Shown: one piece after another, positions 35,313 through 45,282 of the stretch
How positions within the stretch are numbered: the first letter of the stretch is position 1
Layout: the number at the start of each line of letters is the position of its first letter
From: Salinimicrobium sp. TH3
GTDB lineage: Bacteria > Bacteroidota > Bacteroidia > Flavobacteriales > Flavobacteriaceae
NCBI RefSeq assembly: GCF_026676115.1
Contig: NZ_JAPONB010000002.1
Coordinates: 477,900 to 541,899, forward strand
Direction: 5' to 3'
DNA length: 64,000 nt
Translations under genes and position numbers: made by a program
The notes under the pieces: model-generated
What the model was told of the DNA's origin: nothing
What the model saw: only the letters and a program-made list of their open reading frames with translations
Database searches by the model: none

Positions 35313-36236
35313 TTAGCCTTTGGTGTTGTTAACCGCCTCTTTTATCTCTCGCATAAGTTCTCTTCCCCCGGCTTTTAGCACTTCCTCGGCACAGGCGCGT
35401 CCGAAACCTTTATGGTCTGATACAGGAATTTCCTTTTCTACACCAATTCTCTGCTGCCCGTCAAGACTAAAAAGTGCGGCCCTAAAGTGGATTTTATCTC
35501 CTTCAATGGTCGCCAGAGCACCAATTGGAGCTGTACAGCCTCCTTCCAGCACGCGTAGGAATTCCCTTTCAATATGAACACAGGTTTGACTTTTCTCATC
35601 ATTTAAAGCTGAGAGAGTCTTTCTGCAAAATTCATCCTCTTCTTTGGCAACTACCAGCATGGCTCCTTGTGCCGGTGCCGGGATCATCCATTTTAGATCA
35701 ATAAAAGAATCGGGTTTGAGGTTGATGCGTTCTAGGCCTGCCGCCGCAAAGATTGCCCCATTCCAGTCGCTGTCTTCCAGCTTCTGCAGGCGTGTATTTA
35801 CATTTCCTCGAAGATCTACGATCTCATGGTTTGGGTACTTATGCAACCACTGGGCCTGGCGTCTAAGACTACCCGTGGCAACTATTCCTTCCTCATTGAG
35901 GAAATTGGTGCCTTTATGAATTAAAATGTCCTGGGTATTTGCCCTTTTTAAGACCGCAGCTTCCACAATTCCTTTAGGCAGAGCTGTGGGTACATCTTTC
36001 ATGGAGTGCACTGCGATGTCAATTTCATCTGTGATCATGGCCACATCCAGCGTCTTGGTAAAGATCCCTGTGATCCCAAATTCATAAAGAGGTTTGTCAA
36101 GCACCAGGTCACCCTGTGATTTTACAGGTATTAATTTCGTCTTGTGACCCAGTTTTTCAAGTGCATTTTTTACTGCATTTGCCTGCCATAGTGCTAATTC
36201 ACTGTCCCGGGTGCCTATGCGAATCACCCTGCTCAT
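35313..36236 (-). CDS. hemC: Hydroxymethylbilane synthase (porphobilinogen deaminase)
   Basis: HemC joins four porphobilinogens to hydroxymethylbilane on a dipyrromethane cofactor. The 307-residue product has the cofactor Cys234 in EGGCTAPIG, the arginine-rich substrate site TGSLRRQAQ near 121 and HSMKDVPT near 77. It overlaps hemA by four bases. Confidence 0.96.
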   Translation of the reverse strand: MSRVIRIGTRDSELALWQANAVKNALEKLGHKTKLIPVKSQGDLVLDKPLYEFGITGIFTKTLDVAMITDEIDIAVHSMKDVPTALPKGIVEAAVLKRANTQDILIHKGTNFLNEEGIVATGSLRRQAQWLHKYPNHEIVDLRGNVNTRLQKLEDSDWNGAIFAAAGLERINLKPDSFIDLKWMIPAPAQGAMLVVAKEEDEFCRKTLSALNDEKSQTCVHIEREFLRVLEGGCTAPIGALATIEGDKIHFRAALFSLDGQQRIGVEKEIPVSDHKGFGRACAEEVLKAGGRELMREIKEAVNNTKG

Positions 36237-37492
36237 TTCTTAAACGTTTCTTCAAGTTGAAATACCTTCTGGATCAACTCCAGGCTTTCATCTGTAGAAT
36301 TTGAATCGCCTTTGAGATGGTTGGCAAACTGGTTCATGATCTTCTGGATAATGCGATCTCCAAGAACTTCGGCCTGCCTGTCGTTAAAGTTTTCAATTTT
36401 TCGGCGTTGAAAATCCACTTCAGCATCTTTCATTGTCTTCAGTTTCTTTTTCAAAGCTTTTATAGTAGGTGCGAATTTTCGGGTTTCAAGCCAGGAATTG
36501 AAATCGGCTTCCATTTCGGCAATGATCTTATGTGCATCTGGAATTGCAGATTTTCTGCGTTCCAAAGTCTCATCGGTCATTTGGGAAAGGTGATCCAGGT
36601 GAATTACCGACACTCCCGGAAGTTCTGCCACTTCATCTGATACATTCTTTGGAATAGAAAGATCCAGGATCAACAGGTCTTTTTTATTATAGATCAGCTC
36701 TTTCGTTATTGTTGGATTTTGAGCTCCTGTCGCAACGATAAGGATATCAGCCTGTCTTATTTCTGCCTGAAGGTCGGCATAGTCCCGAACGGTGAGGTCG
36801 AATTTACCGGCAATTTTTTCTGCTTTATCTTTCGTCCTGTTGATTAGGGTAATTTGATGTTTTTTTGTGTGCTTTACCAGGTTCTCACAGGTATTGCGAC
36901 CTATTTTTCCTGTTCCGAACAGCAGGATATTCTGGTCCGCAGGGTTTTCAAAATTCTTTAGAATGTATTGAACCGAAGCGAAACTCACAGAAGTAGCTCC
37001 CGAGGAAATCCCGGTTTCATTTTTAATGCGCTTACTTGCCTGGATCACGGCATTTACCAGTCTTTCTAAAAATGGATTTGAGACTCCTATATCCTTTGAC
37101 TGAATAAATGCAGTCTTAATTTGGCTAATGATCTCGAAATCTCCCAGAATTTGGCTGTCAAGACCGGTACCAACTCTAAACATGTGAGAAATTGCCTCCT
37201 TGTTCTTATATACATAAGCCACCTTTTCAAACTCCTCAACGGTACCATGAGTGTGCTCACACAGCAATTTGATCAATTGGAAAGGGTGCTGGGCAAAACC
37301 GTAAATTTCGGTTCTGTTGCAGGTAGAGGTAACAATAATGCCGTCGATACCTTCGATCTTTGCCTGCTCAAGCAAATTTTTCTTTCTCGTATCGTCCAGG
37401 CTAAAATGTCCTCTTACTTCTGCATCGGCCTTTTTATAACTAAGGCCTATTGTATAAAAATGTTTTCCTCTAGAAATATTATAATCTTCCAT
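36233..37492 (-). CDS. hemA: Glutamyl-tRNA reductase
   Basis: HemA reduces Glu-tRNA(Glu) to glutamate-1-semialdehyde, the committed step of C5-pathway heme synthesis. The 419-residue protein has catalytic Cys58 in TSTCNRTE, the NADPH-binding LLFGTGKIGRNT near 185 and a C-terminal dimerisation domain. The ATG at 37492 is preferred over one nine codons earlier because the promoter predicts transcription from about 37510. First gene of the heme operon; hemL is not in the window. Confidence 0.95.
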   Translation of the reverse strand: MEDYNISRGKHFYTIGLSYKKADAEVRGHFSLDDTRKKNLLEQAKIEGIDGIIVTSTCNRTEIYGFAQHPFQLIKLLCEHTHGTVEEFEKVAYVYKNKEAISHMFRVGTGLDSQILGDFEIISQIKTAFIQSKDIGVSNPFLERLVNAVIQASKRIKNETGISSGATSVSFASVQYILKNFENPADQNILLFGTGKIGRNTCENLVKHTKKHQITLINRTKDKAEKIAGKFDLTVRDYADLQAEIRQADILIVATGAQNPTITKELIYNKKDLLILDLSIPKNVSDEVAELPGVSVIHLDHLSQMTDETLERRKSAIPDAHKIIAEMEADFNSWLETRKFAPTIKALKKKLKTMKDAEVDFQRRKIENFNDRQAEVLGDRIIQKIMNQFANHLKGDSNSTDESLELIQKVFQLEETFKK

Positions 37493-37516
37493 GTACCTGA
37501 ATAGGATTCTAACGAG

Positions 37517-37548
37517 CAAATGTAAGATAAGGTTAAAGTAAAAAACAA
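37517..37548 (-). promoter_or_regulatory. Promoter of the hemACD operon
   Basis: On the minus strand TTG (37546-37548) precedes TACATTTG (37517-37524) by 21 bases, a full Bacteroidetes-type promoter. It gives a leader of about 18 bases before hemA. It lies in the 210-base gap shared with the divergent AraC-type regulator. Confidence 0.7.
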
Positions 37549-37702
37549 CGCTAAAAGTACATTTTTTATCGCTGCACGTGATTTTAGTCTAAAAACTGAT
37601 TAAAATCATATTTTTGAGCTATTTTTACCTATGAACAATGGAAGTACGGCAACTTTGTTTAGAACGTTTCTAAATAAAAGCCGCTTATAAATTCATTTTG
37701 CC

Positions 37703-38593
37703 ATGCAGGAAAATGTCGCTCAAAGTACCTTTGAAAAAACACGGTTGGAAGAGGGGTTTTATTTGCTCCGGTTTCAAAATACAACCAGGGAGCGGGTGAA
37801 GATCCATCGAAATATCAACAGCAACTTCATCCAGTTTCATTTTTCCGGAAAAGGAGAAGGCAGGTTTTTCTTCAATAATGGCAGTTATAAAATTCCGCTG
37901 CTGGAAGAAAATGCACTTTTGCTTTACAACCCCAAACGTGACCTGCCCATTGACCTGGAGCTGCAGCCAGGCAGCTGGGTGATCTCCATCGTGATCTCGA
38001 TTAAAAAATTTCATGCCCTTTTTTCTGAAGAGGCAGGTTATGTAAGTTTTCTTAGTCTTGAGAACCGTGATAAGCAATATTATAAGGACAGTCCATTAAC
38101 CCCCGGAATGGTGATCGTCCTAAACCAGGTGGTGAATTATAATGTGGTTCCAAGTATTAAAAACCTTTACTTTAAAGCTAAGGCATATGAATTGCTAAGC
38201 CTCTATTTTAACCGTTCTGGAGAGCCCGATGTTGAGCAGTGCCCTTTTTTAAGTGACGAAGAGAATGTGCTAAAAATAAGAAAGGCCAAGGAAATTGTGA
38301 TTGCCAATATGGCCGAACCTCCTTCACTGCAGGAATTGTCCAGGGAAATTGGCCTTAGCCTTAAAAAACTTAAGGAAGGGTTCAAACAGATTTATGGAGA
38401 TTCAGTCTTCAGCTTTTTGTTTGATTATAAAATGGAATACGCCCGAAAGCTATTGGATTCCGGAGAATATAATGTGAATGAAGTTGGACTTAAAGTTGGT
38501 TACAGCACTTCCAGTCATTTTATTGCAGCCTTTAAAAAGAAATTTGGGACAACTCCAAAGAAGTACCTAATGTCACTTTCTTCGGAAGCCTGA
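37703..38593 (+). CDS. AraC family transcriptional regulator
   Basis: A 296-residue regulator with a C-terminal double helix-turn-helix (about 195-293): SLQELSREIGLSLKKLKEGF for the first and VNEVGLKVGYSTSSHFIAAF for the second. The N-terminal 180 residues form a cupin-like sensing domain. It is divergent from hemA and upstream of hemH and hemJ, so control of heme or iron genes is likely, but the ligand is unknown. Confidence 0.9.
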   Translation: MQENVAQSTFEKTRLEEGFYLLRFQNTTRERVKIHRNINSNFIQFHFSGKGEGRFFFNNGSYKIPLLEENALLLYNPKRDLPIDLELQPGSWVISIVISIKKFHALFSEEAGYVSFLSLENRDKQYYKDSPLTPGMVIVLNQVVNYNVVPSIKNLYFKAKAYELLSLYFNRSGEPDVEQCPFLSDEENVLKIRKAKEIVIANMAEPPSLQELSREIGLSLKKLKEGFKQIYGDSVFSFLFDYKMEYARKLLDSGEYNVNEVGLKVGYSTSSHFIAAFKKKFGTTPKKYLMSLSSEA

Positions 38594-38645
38594 TCTATAA
38601 ATTTCTTCAATGCAGCCATTTTTCTAAAGATTTCCTGAAGCTTTT

Positions 38646-38673
38646 TTGTCCGAATTTAATAATTGTATTTTTA
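38646..38673 (+). promoter_or_regulatory. Probable promoter of hemH
   Basis: TTG (38646-38648), 17 bases, then TATTTTTA (38666-38673), one base off the TAnnTTTG consensus. It would give a 5' leader of about ten bases. Confidence 0.5.
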
Positions 38674-38688
38674 CAGCAAATTCAAAAG

Positions 38689-39720
38689 ATGAGTAAAGGA
38701 GTATTACTGGTCAACCTTGGTTCGCCCGACAGCACAGACCCAAAAGACGTAAAAAAGTACCTCGATGAATTCCTCATGGATGAAAGGGTTATTGACGTGC
38801 CTTATTGGGCTCGTACTCTCTTAGTGCGGGGGATTATTCTCAATACCCGGCCAAAAAAATCGGCAGAGGCTTATGAGAAGATCTGGTGGGAAGAAGGTTC
38901 TCCTTTAATTGTTCTTTCTGAAAGGCTTCAGGAAAAGGTGGATTCTATAACTTCAGTTCCTATTGCACTGGCCATGCGTTACGGCAAGCCCTCGATTAAA
39001 AGCGGACTTCAGGAACTGCATGACAAAGGAGTGGATGAGGTATTGATCTTTCCCCTGTATCCCCAGTTTGCCATGGCAACTACCGAAACTATTCTAGTGC
39101 TGGCAGAAGAACTTCGGAAAAAGCATTTTCCGCAGATGCAGTTTACTTCGGTTCCCGCCTTTTATAATCATGCAGATTATATTCGGGTGCTGGGCACGAG
39201 TATTTCAGAATCCTTAAAAGGAGTGGATTTTGATCACCTTTTGTTTTCCTATCACGGGGTTCCAAAAAGGCATATCAGGAAAAGTGATATTACCCAATCT
39301 CATTGTAAAATAGATGGCAGTTGTTGCCAAACTCCTTCTCCTGCACACCAGTTCTGTTACCGTCACCAATGTTATGAAACCACCAAACTGGTAGCTGAAT
39401 ACCTGGGGCTTGAAAAAGGGAAATTTTCGGTGTCCTTCCAGTCCAGATTGGGATTTGATCCATGGTTGCAGCCTTATACAGATCGTACTATTGAAAGAAA
39501 AGGTCTGGAAGGAGTTAAGAACCTTGCTATTGTGACTCCGGCGTTTGTTTCAGACTGTTTAGAGACGCTCGAGGAGATTGCAATGGAAGGAAAGGAGATT
39601 TTTGAAGAAGCAGGCGGTGAAAAATTCACAGTTGTGCCCTGTCTTAACGATCGGGAAGATTGGGTGAAGGTACTGGCGCGTTGGGTTGATGAATGGGCGC
39701 ACCAAAATGTAGCTGTATAA
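38689..39720 (+). CDS. hemH: Ferrochelatase
   Basis: HemH inserts Fe2+ into protoporphyrin IX. The 343-residue protein has the metal-site His in SYHGVPKRHIRKSD near 186 and a Glu-rich C-terminal helix (LETLEEIAME). A Cys-rich segment near 206-230 (CKIDGSCCQ, CYRHQC) is longer than in the enterobacterial enzyme and might hold an iron-sulphur cluster or be structural. It is followed by hemJ, which supplies its substrate. Confidence 0.95.
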   Translation: MSKGVLLVNLGSPDSTDPKDVKKYLDEFLMDERVIDVPYWARTLLVRGIILNTRPKKSAEAYEKIWWEEGSPLIVLSERLQEKVDSITSVPIALAMRYGKPSIKSGLQELHDKGVDEVLIFPLYPQFAMATTETILVLAEELRKKHFPQMQFTSVPAFYNHADYIRVLGTSISESLKGVDFDHLLFSYHGVPKRHIRKSDITQSHCKIDGSCCQTPSPAHQFCYRHQCYETTKLVAEYLGLEKGKFSVSFQSRLGFDPWLQPYTDRTIERKGLEGVKNLAIVTPAFVSDCLETLEEIAMEGKEIFEEAGGEKFTVVPCLNDREDWVKVLARWVDEWAHQNVAV

Positions 39721-39770
39721 TACCTTTTTTGACACCTTAGCAAGAATTCGTTTTAAAAACCAGACCTGCC

Positions 39771-40319
39771 TTGGAATATTACAACTACATCAAAGCCCTG
39801 CACCTTATTTTTGTGATCACCTGGTTTGCGGGACTTTTTTATATCCCCCGGCTTTTCATCTACCACATTGAAGCTTCAGAGAAACCTGAACCTGAAAAGA
39901 GCATTTTAAGCGAACAATTAAAGATCATGACCAGGAGACTGTGGTTTATTATTACCTGGCCTTCAGCAATTCTTGCAACTCTGTTCGCCGTCTGGCTCCT
40001 TGTACTTATGCCGGGTTGGTTACAAATGCCCTGGATGCACGTGAAACTTGCTTTTGTGCTGCTTCTTTTCTTTTACCATGGTAAAAGTCATCATATTTTT
40101 AATCAGCTTCAAAATGATAAAATCACCTGGACATCGAACCAAATGAGGCTTTGGAATGAGGTGTCCACCCTTATTCTTTTTGCAGTAGTATTCCTGGTGA
40201 TCCTAAGAGATGCGTTAAATTGGATCTATGGTGTAGTCGGAATTTTTCTTTTGGCTGCGATGTTGATGCTGGGAATAAAAATTTACAAGCGTTTACGCTC
40301 CAAAAATCCCGATATTTAG
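39771..40319 (+). CDS. hemJ: Protoporphyrinogen IX oxidase HemJ (UPF0093)
   Basis: A 182-residue membrane protein with about four helices that oxidises protoporphyrinogen IX in the inner membrane. The start codon is TTG; the encoded MEYYNYIKALHLIFV is the regular family start, with the conserved His11. A second His lies in HVKLAFVLLLFFYH near 90. It follows hemH by 50 bases and fills the step between HemF and HemH. No hemG or hemY is seen here. Confidence 0.9.
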   Translation: MEYYNYIKALHLIFVITWFAGLFYIPRLFIYHIEASEKPEPEKSILSEQLKIMTRRLWFIITWPSAILATLFAVWLLVLMPGWLQMPWMHVKLAFVLLLFFYHGKSHHIFNQLQNDKITWTSNQMRLWNEVSTLILFAVVFLVILRDALNWIYGVVGIFLLAAMLMLGIKIYKRLRSKNPDI

Positions 40320-40366
40320 AATGGTTTAATAATTGTTAGTTATTTTGCCACCTTAAAAATTACTCT

Positions 40367-41812
40367 TTGAAATTCTCTTTAAGAACCCGAATATTCCTTT
40401 CTATGATCGTGCTGGTGTTACTGGCATCAATTTTAATTGGAGGAATTACGGTACTGCAATATAAAAAGGAAGCACAGGAATATCATAGGGAACGACTCGA
40501 ACGAAAGGAAGAGGCGATAAGGGAGCACATCAAATTTGTAGTGGAAAGTACCACCTATGAGATAAGGGAGGAGACGGTTTACCTTATTCTTAAACAGGAC
40601 GACAAGATCCACGAGATCTCACAAGTGCATAATATGCCCATTAACGTCTATAGTCTCGAAGGCGACCTTATCTTAAAGTCGAACCAGTCCTTTTTCCCGG
40701 ATACGACCGATCTTAGACTTGACAGGACAATTGTGGAAAAGCTGCAGTCTTCTTCCAGAAAAAGGGTGATAGAACAAACCATCAAAAACGACAAAAGATT
40801 TCAATCTTCCTATACCTATATCACAGATAATAAATTCCGGCCGCTGGCGATCCTCAACCTTCCATATCTCGAAGATGACTATTTTATAACCCGCGATTTA
40901 AGGAACTTTCTCATAAAACTTACCGAAGTTTATTTATTCATGCTGGTCCTTGCGATCCTGCTCGCTTATTTTCTTTCAAAATATATCACCCGAAGCTTAA
41001 AAACAGTTTCAGAAAGGATTCATCAAACGCGGCTTGACAAGAAGAACCAGAAAATCGAGATTGGTAATGTAAGTGAGGAGATCTTTACCCTGGTGGCAGC
41101 ATATAATTCGATGATCGACGAGCTTGAGGAAAGTGCGGCTAAACTGGCCACTAGCGAGCGGGAACAGGCCTGGAGGGAGATGGCCAAACAAGTGGCCCAT
41201 GAAATTAAAAATCCTCTTACGCCAATGCGCCTCAGCGTTCAAAGTTTTCAAAGAAAATTCGATCCCAATGATCCTCAAATTCAGCACAAGGTTGATGAAT
41301 TTAGTGATACGCTTATCACCCAGATCGATACCATGAGCTCTATTGCTTCAGCTTTTTCCAATTTTGCGAAAATGCCCGCCCAACAAAATGAAACACTAAA
41401 TGTTCCAAAAATAGTTAAACTCGCCCTCGATATTTTCAACGAAGATTACATCCTGTTCTCTTCAGAAAAAGAAGAGATCGTCGCCAAGTTTGATCGTACT
41501 CAGCTTATTAGGGTGGTGACAAACCTGGTGAAAAATGCCGTACAGGCCGTCGAGAAGGAAGAACATCCTGCTGTCCTGGTTTCGGTGATGGAGGAGGAGA
41601 ACCGCGCCTGCTTAATAGTTTCAGATAATGGCGTTGGGATTTCTGAAGAAAATATGGACAAGATCTTCGAGCCTAAATTTACCACCAAATCCAGCGGAAT
41701 GGGTCTTGGCCTTGCGATGGTAAAAAATATTGTGGAGAGTTGCGGCGGAAGCATCACGTTTACCTCCAAATTAAATAAAGGCACTATCTTTAAGGTTCAT
41801 TTTCCAAAATAA
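40367..41812 (+). CDS. NtrY-like sensor histidine kinase
   Basis: A 481-residue kinase starting with TTG (MKFSLRTRIFL). One helix at about 10-30 and a second at about 190-210 enclose a periplasmic sensing domain; a HAMP linker follows, then the dimerisation box with phosphorylated His278 in VAHEIKNPLTPMRL and an HATPase domain with NAVQAVE (N box), DNGVGIS (G1) and GMGLGLAMV (G2). No response regulator is adjacent, so it is an orphan in this window. Confidence 0.9.
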   Translation: MKFSLRTRIFLSMIVLVLLASILIGGITVLQYKKEAQEYHRERLERKEEAIREHIKFVVESTTYEIREETVYLILKQDDKIHEISQVHNMPINVYSLEGDLILKSNQSFFPDTTDLRLDRTIVEKLQSSSRKRVIEQTIKNDKRFQSSYTYITDNKFRPLAILNLPYLEDDYFITRDLRNFLIKLTEVYLFMLVLAILLAYFLSKYITRSLKTVSERIHQTRLDKKNQKIEIGNVSEEIFTLVAAYNSMIDELEESAAKLATSEREQAWREMAKQVAHEIKNPLTPMRLSVQSFQRKFDPNDPQIQHKVDEFSDTLITQIDTMSSIASAFSNFAKMPAQQNETLNVPKIVKLALDIFNEDYILFSSEKEEIVAKFDRTQLIRVVTNLVKNAVQAVEKEEHPAVLVSVMEEENRACLIVSDNGVGISEENMDKIFEPKFTTKSSGMGLGLAMVKNIVESCGGSITFTSKLNKGTIFKVHFPK

Positions 41813-41818
41813 CACGAC

Positions 41819-42601
41819 ATGAATTTCGAAAATATCCTGTTCGAAGAGAACGAAAACATTGGTTACATAACGATCAACAGGCCAAATAAACTTAATGCTC
41901 TAAACAAAGCTACCATTGCCGAACTTAACGAAGCATTTGAATCTGCCCGTGAAGATCATGATATCAAAGTGGTGATCCTCTCCGGAAGTGGAGAAAAAGC
42001 CTTTGTGGCAGGAGCCGATATTAGTGAATTTGCAGATTTTTCAGCCGAAGAAGGGAGGCGACTTGCTGCCGAAGGTCAGGAAAAGCTGTTTGATGTAGTG
42101 GCCAATTTTCCAAAGCCGGTAATCGCAGCAGTCAACGGATTTGCGCTAGGTGGCGGACTCGAACTTGCCATGGCTGCACATTTTAGAATTGCCAGTGACA
42201 ATGCCAGGATGGGGCTACCCGAAGTTTCCCTGGGAGTGATCCCAGGTTATGGAGGTACCCAAAGATTACCACAACTGGTAGGTAAAGGAAAGGCAATGGA
42301 AATGATCATGACTGCCGGAATGATCGATGCCAAAGAAGCACTCGATTACCACCTGGTAAATCATGTGACCACTCCTGAGGAGTTAATTCCCCTGGCGGAA
42401 AAGCTTGCCGGTAAAATCATGAAGAATTCCATGATAGCGGTTGCTGCGGCAATCAAAGCTGTTAATGCTAATTACGAGGATGGAGTGAACGGGTTTGAAG
42501 TGGAGATCGACGAGTTTGGAAGCTCTTTTGGAACCGAAGATTTTAAAGAAGGCACTTCTGCATTCCTGAATAAACGAAAGGCGAATTTCCCGGGGAAATA
42601 G
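41819..42601 (+). CDS. Enoyl-CoA hydratase/crotonase
   Basis: A 260-residue crotonase-superfamily protein. The oxyanion-hole motifs AGADISEF near 66 and NGFALGGGLELAMA near 108 are present, and the catalytic pair Glu in GLPEVSLGVIPGYGGTQ (near 130 and 140 region) fits a true hydratase. It probably acts on crotonyl-CoA in butyrate or fatty-acid metabolism. It follows the kinase gene by six bases. Confidence 0.9.
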   Translation: MNFENILFEENENIGYITINRPNKLNALNKATIAELNEAFESAREDHDIKVVILSGSGEKAFVAGADISEFADFSAEEGRRLAAEGQEKLFDVVANFPKPVIAAVNGFALGGGLELAMAAHFRIASDNARMGLPEVSLGVIPGYGGTQRLPQLVGKGKAMEMIMTAGMIDAKEALDYHLVNHVTTPEELIPLAEKLAGKIMKNSMIAVAAAIKAVNANYEDGVNGFEVEIDEFGSSFGTEDFKEGTSAFLNKRKANFPGK

Positions 42602-42643
42602 GAAAATTTCCATATAAAAGGAAAATATCCTATTTTTGTTCCT

Positions 42644-43717
42644 ATGGAGAGGAACGATTATATCAAAGGAAGGGGAGCGCAGCACCAGGTCAAGAACAGG
42701 TTTGATGCCCTGTCTTATGAATTGAGAGATGATTTTCTCAACTATTGTGCGGCCGAAGGTGAGGAGGCAACCACTTCACAAACTACTTTGATAGATACAT
42801 TTCCCAAGACTATTGTAAATAAAGTGACCAGCCCCGATGTGGGGATGGAATATTCTCTTAATCCTTACCAGGGATGTGAGCATGGATGTGTTTACTGTTA
42901 CGCCAGGAATTCACATGAGTATTGGGGTTATGGGGCAGGTCTTGATTTTGAGCAGAAGATCCTGGTAAAAAGAAATGCAGTTGAATTGCTTGAGCAAAAA
43001 CTCCGCAGTAAAAGCTGGAGAGCTGCCCCTATTGTACTTTCGGGGAACACAGATTGCTACCAACCTATTGAGCGGAAACTGGAGATCACCAGGAGATTAC
43101 TTCAGGTCTTTCTAAAATATAAACACCCTGTTGGGATTATCACCAAAAATGCTTTGATTCAACGGGATGTTGATATTCTGCAGGAACTTGCAAAAGATAA
43201 CCTTGTAAGGGTAAATCTTTCCATTACCTCTTTAGATGAAAAAACGAGACAATTACTGGAACCCCGAACGGCCAGTATAAAGAAGCGCCTGGAAACGGTC
43301 GGGTTGCTGGCTTCCAGGGATATACCCGTTAGTGTAATGATGGCACCAATTATTCCTTCCATCAACAGCCATGAGATTCTGCCTTTGGTCAAAGAGATCT
43401 CAGAAAGGGGAGCCTGTGGAGTAGGGTATACTGTGGTAAGACTTAATGGTGCTATTGGGGAGGTTTTTTCTGAATGGATCAGGAAAGCAATGCCAGACAG
43501 GGCAGAAAAAGTCCTGCACCAAATCGCCGAATGTCACGGCGGAAATCTCAACGACAGCCGCTTTGGTACCCGCATGAAAGGAGATGGAAATATTTCCGAT
43601 CAGGTTGCACAGCAATTTGCAATTGCACGAAAACTATATCTAAAAGATCGGGAGCGCCCGGCGCTGAACCGCGAATTGCATGAGCAATACAAAGATGGAC
43701 AAATGAAACTCTTCTAA
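42644..43717 (+). CDS. Radical SAM protein of the PA0069/SplB-like family
   Basis: A 357-residue radical SAM enzyme. The 4Fe-4S site is CEHGCVYC with Cys78, Cys82 and Cys85; the glycine-rich SAM-binding strand is VLSGNTDCYQP near 128. PA0069-type proteins resemble spore photoproduct lyase but their reaction is unknown. The end overlaps with the convergent HD hydrolase stop by four bases. Confidence 0.87.
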   Translation: MERNDYIKGRGAQHQVKNRFDALSYELRDDFLNYCAAEGEEATTSQTTLIDTFPKTIVNKVTSPDVGMEYSLNPYQGCEHGCVYCYARNSHEYWGYGAGLDFEQKILVKRNAVELLEQKLRSKSWRAAPIVLSGNTDCYQPIERKLEITRRLLQVFLKYKHPVGIITKNALIQRDVDILQELAKDNLVRVNLSITSLDEKTRQLLEPRTASIKKRLETVGLLASRDIPVSVMMAPIIPSINSHEILPLVKEISERGACGVGYTVVRLNGAIGEVFSEWIRKAMPDRAEKVLHQIAECHGGNLNDSRFGTRMKGDGNISDQVAQQFAIARKLYLKDRERPALNRELHEQYKDGQMKLF

Positions 43718-44382
43718 AAATCCCATTGGTGAGAGGGAAGTCCCCACTCCCGAAAAAACTGATCTAAATATTTAACCATAAAATCGTGGCGCTCTTCGGC
43801 CAGCTTTTTTCCCGATTCTGTATTCATTCGGTCCTTTAAAAGAAAAAGCTTTTCATAAAAATGATTTATGGTAGGCGCTGTGGATTTCTTGTATTCCTCC
43901 TTGCTCATGTTCATGTTAGGGGGAATAGCTGGATCAAAAATGGCTCTTCCTTTAAAGCCACCATAGTTAAAAGTTCGGGCAATGCCAATTGCTCCCAAAG
44001 CATCTAGTCTGTCGGCGTCCTGCACTACCTGCAGCTCGGGGGAATTGAATTGCTGTTGCTCATTTCCTCCTTTAAAAGAGATCCAGTTTATGATGTTCTC
44101 TACATGTACAATGATGTCTTCGGGAACCTCTTTTTCCTGTAGAAAGTTTCTTGCTATCTCAGGGCCTAAAGATTCATCTCCACCATGAAATTTGTAATCG
44201 GCAATATCGTGAAGCAGCGCTCCCAGTTCTACCACAAAGAGATCAACTTTTTCACCTGCGGCGATTGCACGTGCGTTGTTGTAAACCCTTTCAATGTGGA
44301 ACCAGTCGTGGCCTCCTTCGGCGTCCTGTAATTTATGCTTTACAAATTCAACAGCGTCTGCAACGATCTTGTTTTGGTCCAT
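43714..44382 (-). CDS. HD domain phosphohydrolase
   Basis: A 222-residue metal-dependent hydrolase of the YedJ type. Metal ligands: His29 in HDWFHIERV, His58-Asp59 in ALLHDIADY, and Asp in QDADRLDALG near 134. The family cleaves phosphomonoesters or nucleotides. It ends interlocked with the radical SAM gene. Confidence 0.88.
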   Translation of the reverse strand: MDQNKIVADAVEFVKHKLQDAEGGHDWFHIERVYNNARAIAAGEKVDLFVVELGALLHDIADYKFHGGDESLGPEIARNFLQEKEVPEDIIVHVENIINWISFKGGNEQQQFNSPELQVVQDADRLDALGAIGIARTFNYGGFKGRAIFDPAIPPNMNMSKEEYKKSTAPTINHFYEKLFLLKDRMNTESGKKLAEERHDFMVKYLDQFFREWGLPSHQWDF

Positions 44383-44408
44383 AGGTCTCTAAAATGTCGT
44401 ATTAAGGC

Positions 44409-45149
44409 CTAAATTATATCGGCTGTTATTGTGCGTTCTACCTGGGCTACAAGTGCATCGGAAACCATGGAATTTGCTGCAATTGGTTCATGTACCTTCA
44501 ACATGAAATGAACTCCAATTCCCATTGGGAAGTTTCCGTAGCGAAAAAGTTTCCAGCTGTTATTGATGGTTATGGGAACAACCAAAGCTTCGGGCATTTT
44601 TTCAATTAGCAACTGCAATCCCTTTACGGCAAATTTCTTGGGTGCGCCCGTACGGCTGCGTGTTCCTTCAGGAAAAATGACGGCAGAGCGTTTATTCTCT
44701 TTGAGGTAATCTGCAAATTTGCTCAACGCAATCATGGATTCCCGTCCCTTTTTTCGATCAATAAGTAAATTCCCGCCGTGTCTTAAATTATATGAAATAC
44801 TTGGTATCCCTTTTCCTAACTCTTTTTTGCTTACAAACTTTGGGTGGTGCTTTCTAAAGTGCCAGATGATGGGCGGAATATCATAAGTACCCTGGTGATT
44901 CGAGACGAAAATGCAGGATCTGTTAGTGGGCAGGTTGTGAGGATTTTCTATAGTAAAACTTGTGCCTAAAAGATTGAGGCAACGCAGAAGAAAGAAATTC
45001 ATAGCATCGACACTTTTCTTATGGCTTTCGTAACCACCTAATTTAAGGGAGATCCACTGGATAGGATGAAAGACCAGCAGGGTAAGAAAAAAGAAAAAGA
45101 AAAATATTACTGAAATGGGATAGGAGAGGATCTTTTTTAGTTTTTTCAT
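44409..45149 (-). CDS. 1-acyl-sn-glycerol-3-phosphate acyltransferase, second paralogue
   Basis: A 246-residue membrane acyltransferase with an N-terminal hydrophobic stretch (about 8-35). The active site is NHQGTYD near 82-88 (H(X4)D) and the phosphate-binding site FPEGTRSR near 160, closer to the PlsC consensus than the paralogue at 1730. Likely the main enzyme of phosphatidate synthesis. Confidence 0.9.
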   Translation of the reverse strand: MKKLKKILSYPISVIFFFFFFLTLLVFHPIQWISLKLGGYESHKKSVDAMNFFLLRCLNLLGTSFTIENPHNLPTNRSCIFVSNHQGTYDIPPIIWHFRKHHPKFVSKKELGKGIPSISYNLRHGGNLLIDRKKGRESMIALSKFADYLKENKRSAVIFPEGTRSRTGAPKKFAVKGLQLLIEKMPEALVVPITINNSWKLFRYGNFPMGIGVHFMLKVHEPIAANSMVSDALVAQVERTITADII

Positions 45150-45282
45150 TCTTTCTTGCTTGTAACGGGCTGCAATTTCTGCATTTAATTCATGACGTGC
45201 AAAATCTAATTAAGCCATCAATGTATATATTTTTTTGTGTAGGAGCACCGGTTGAGACAGGTTGTTGTTGGCTGGTTAAAAC

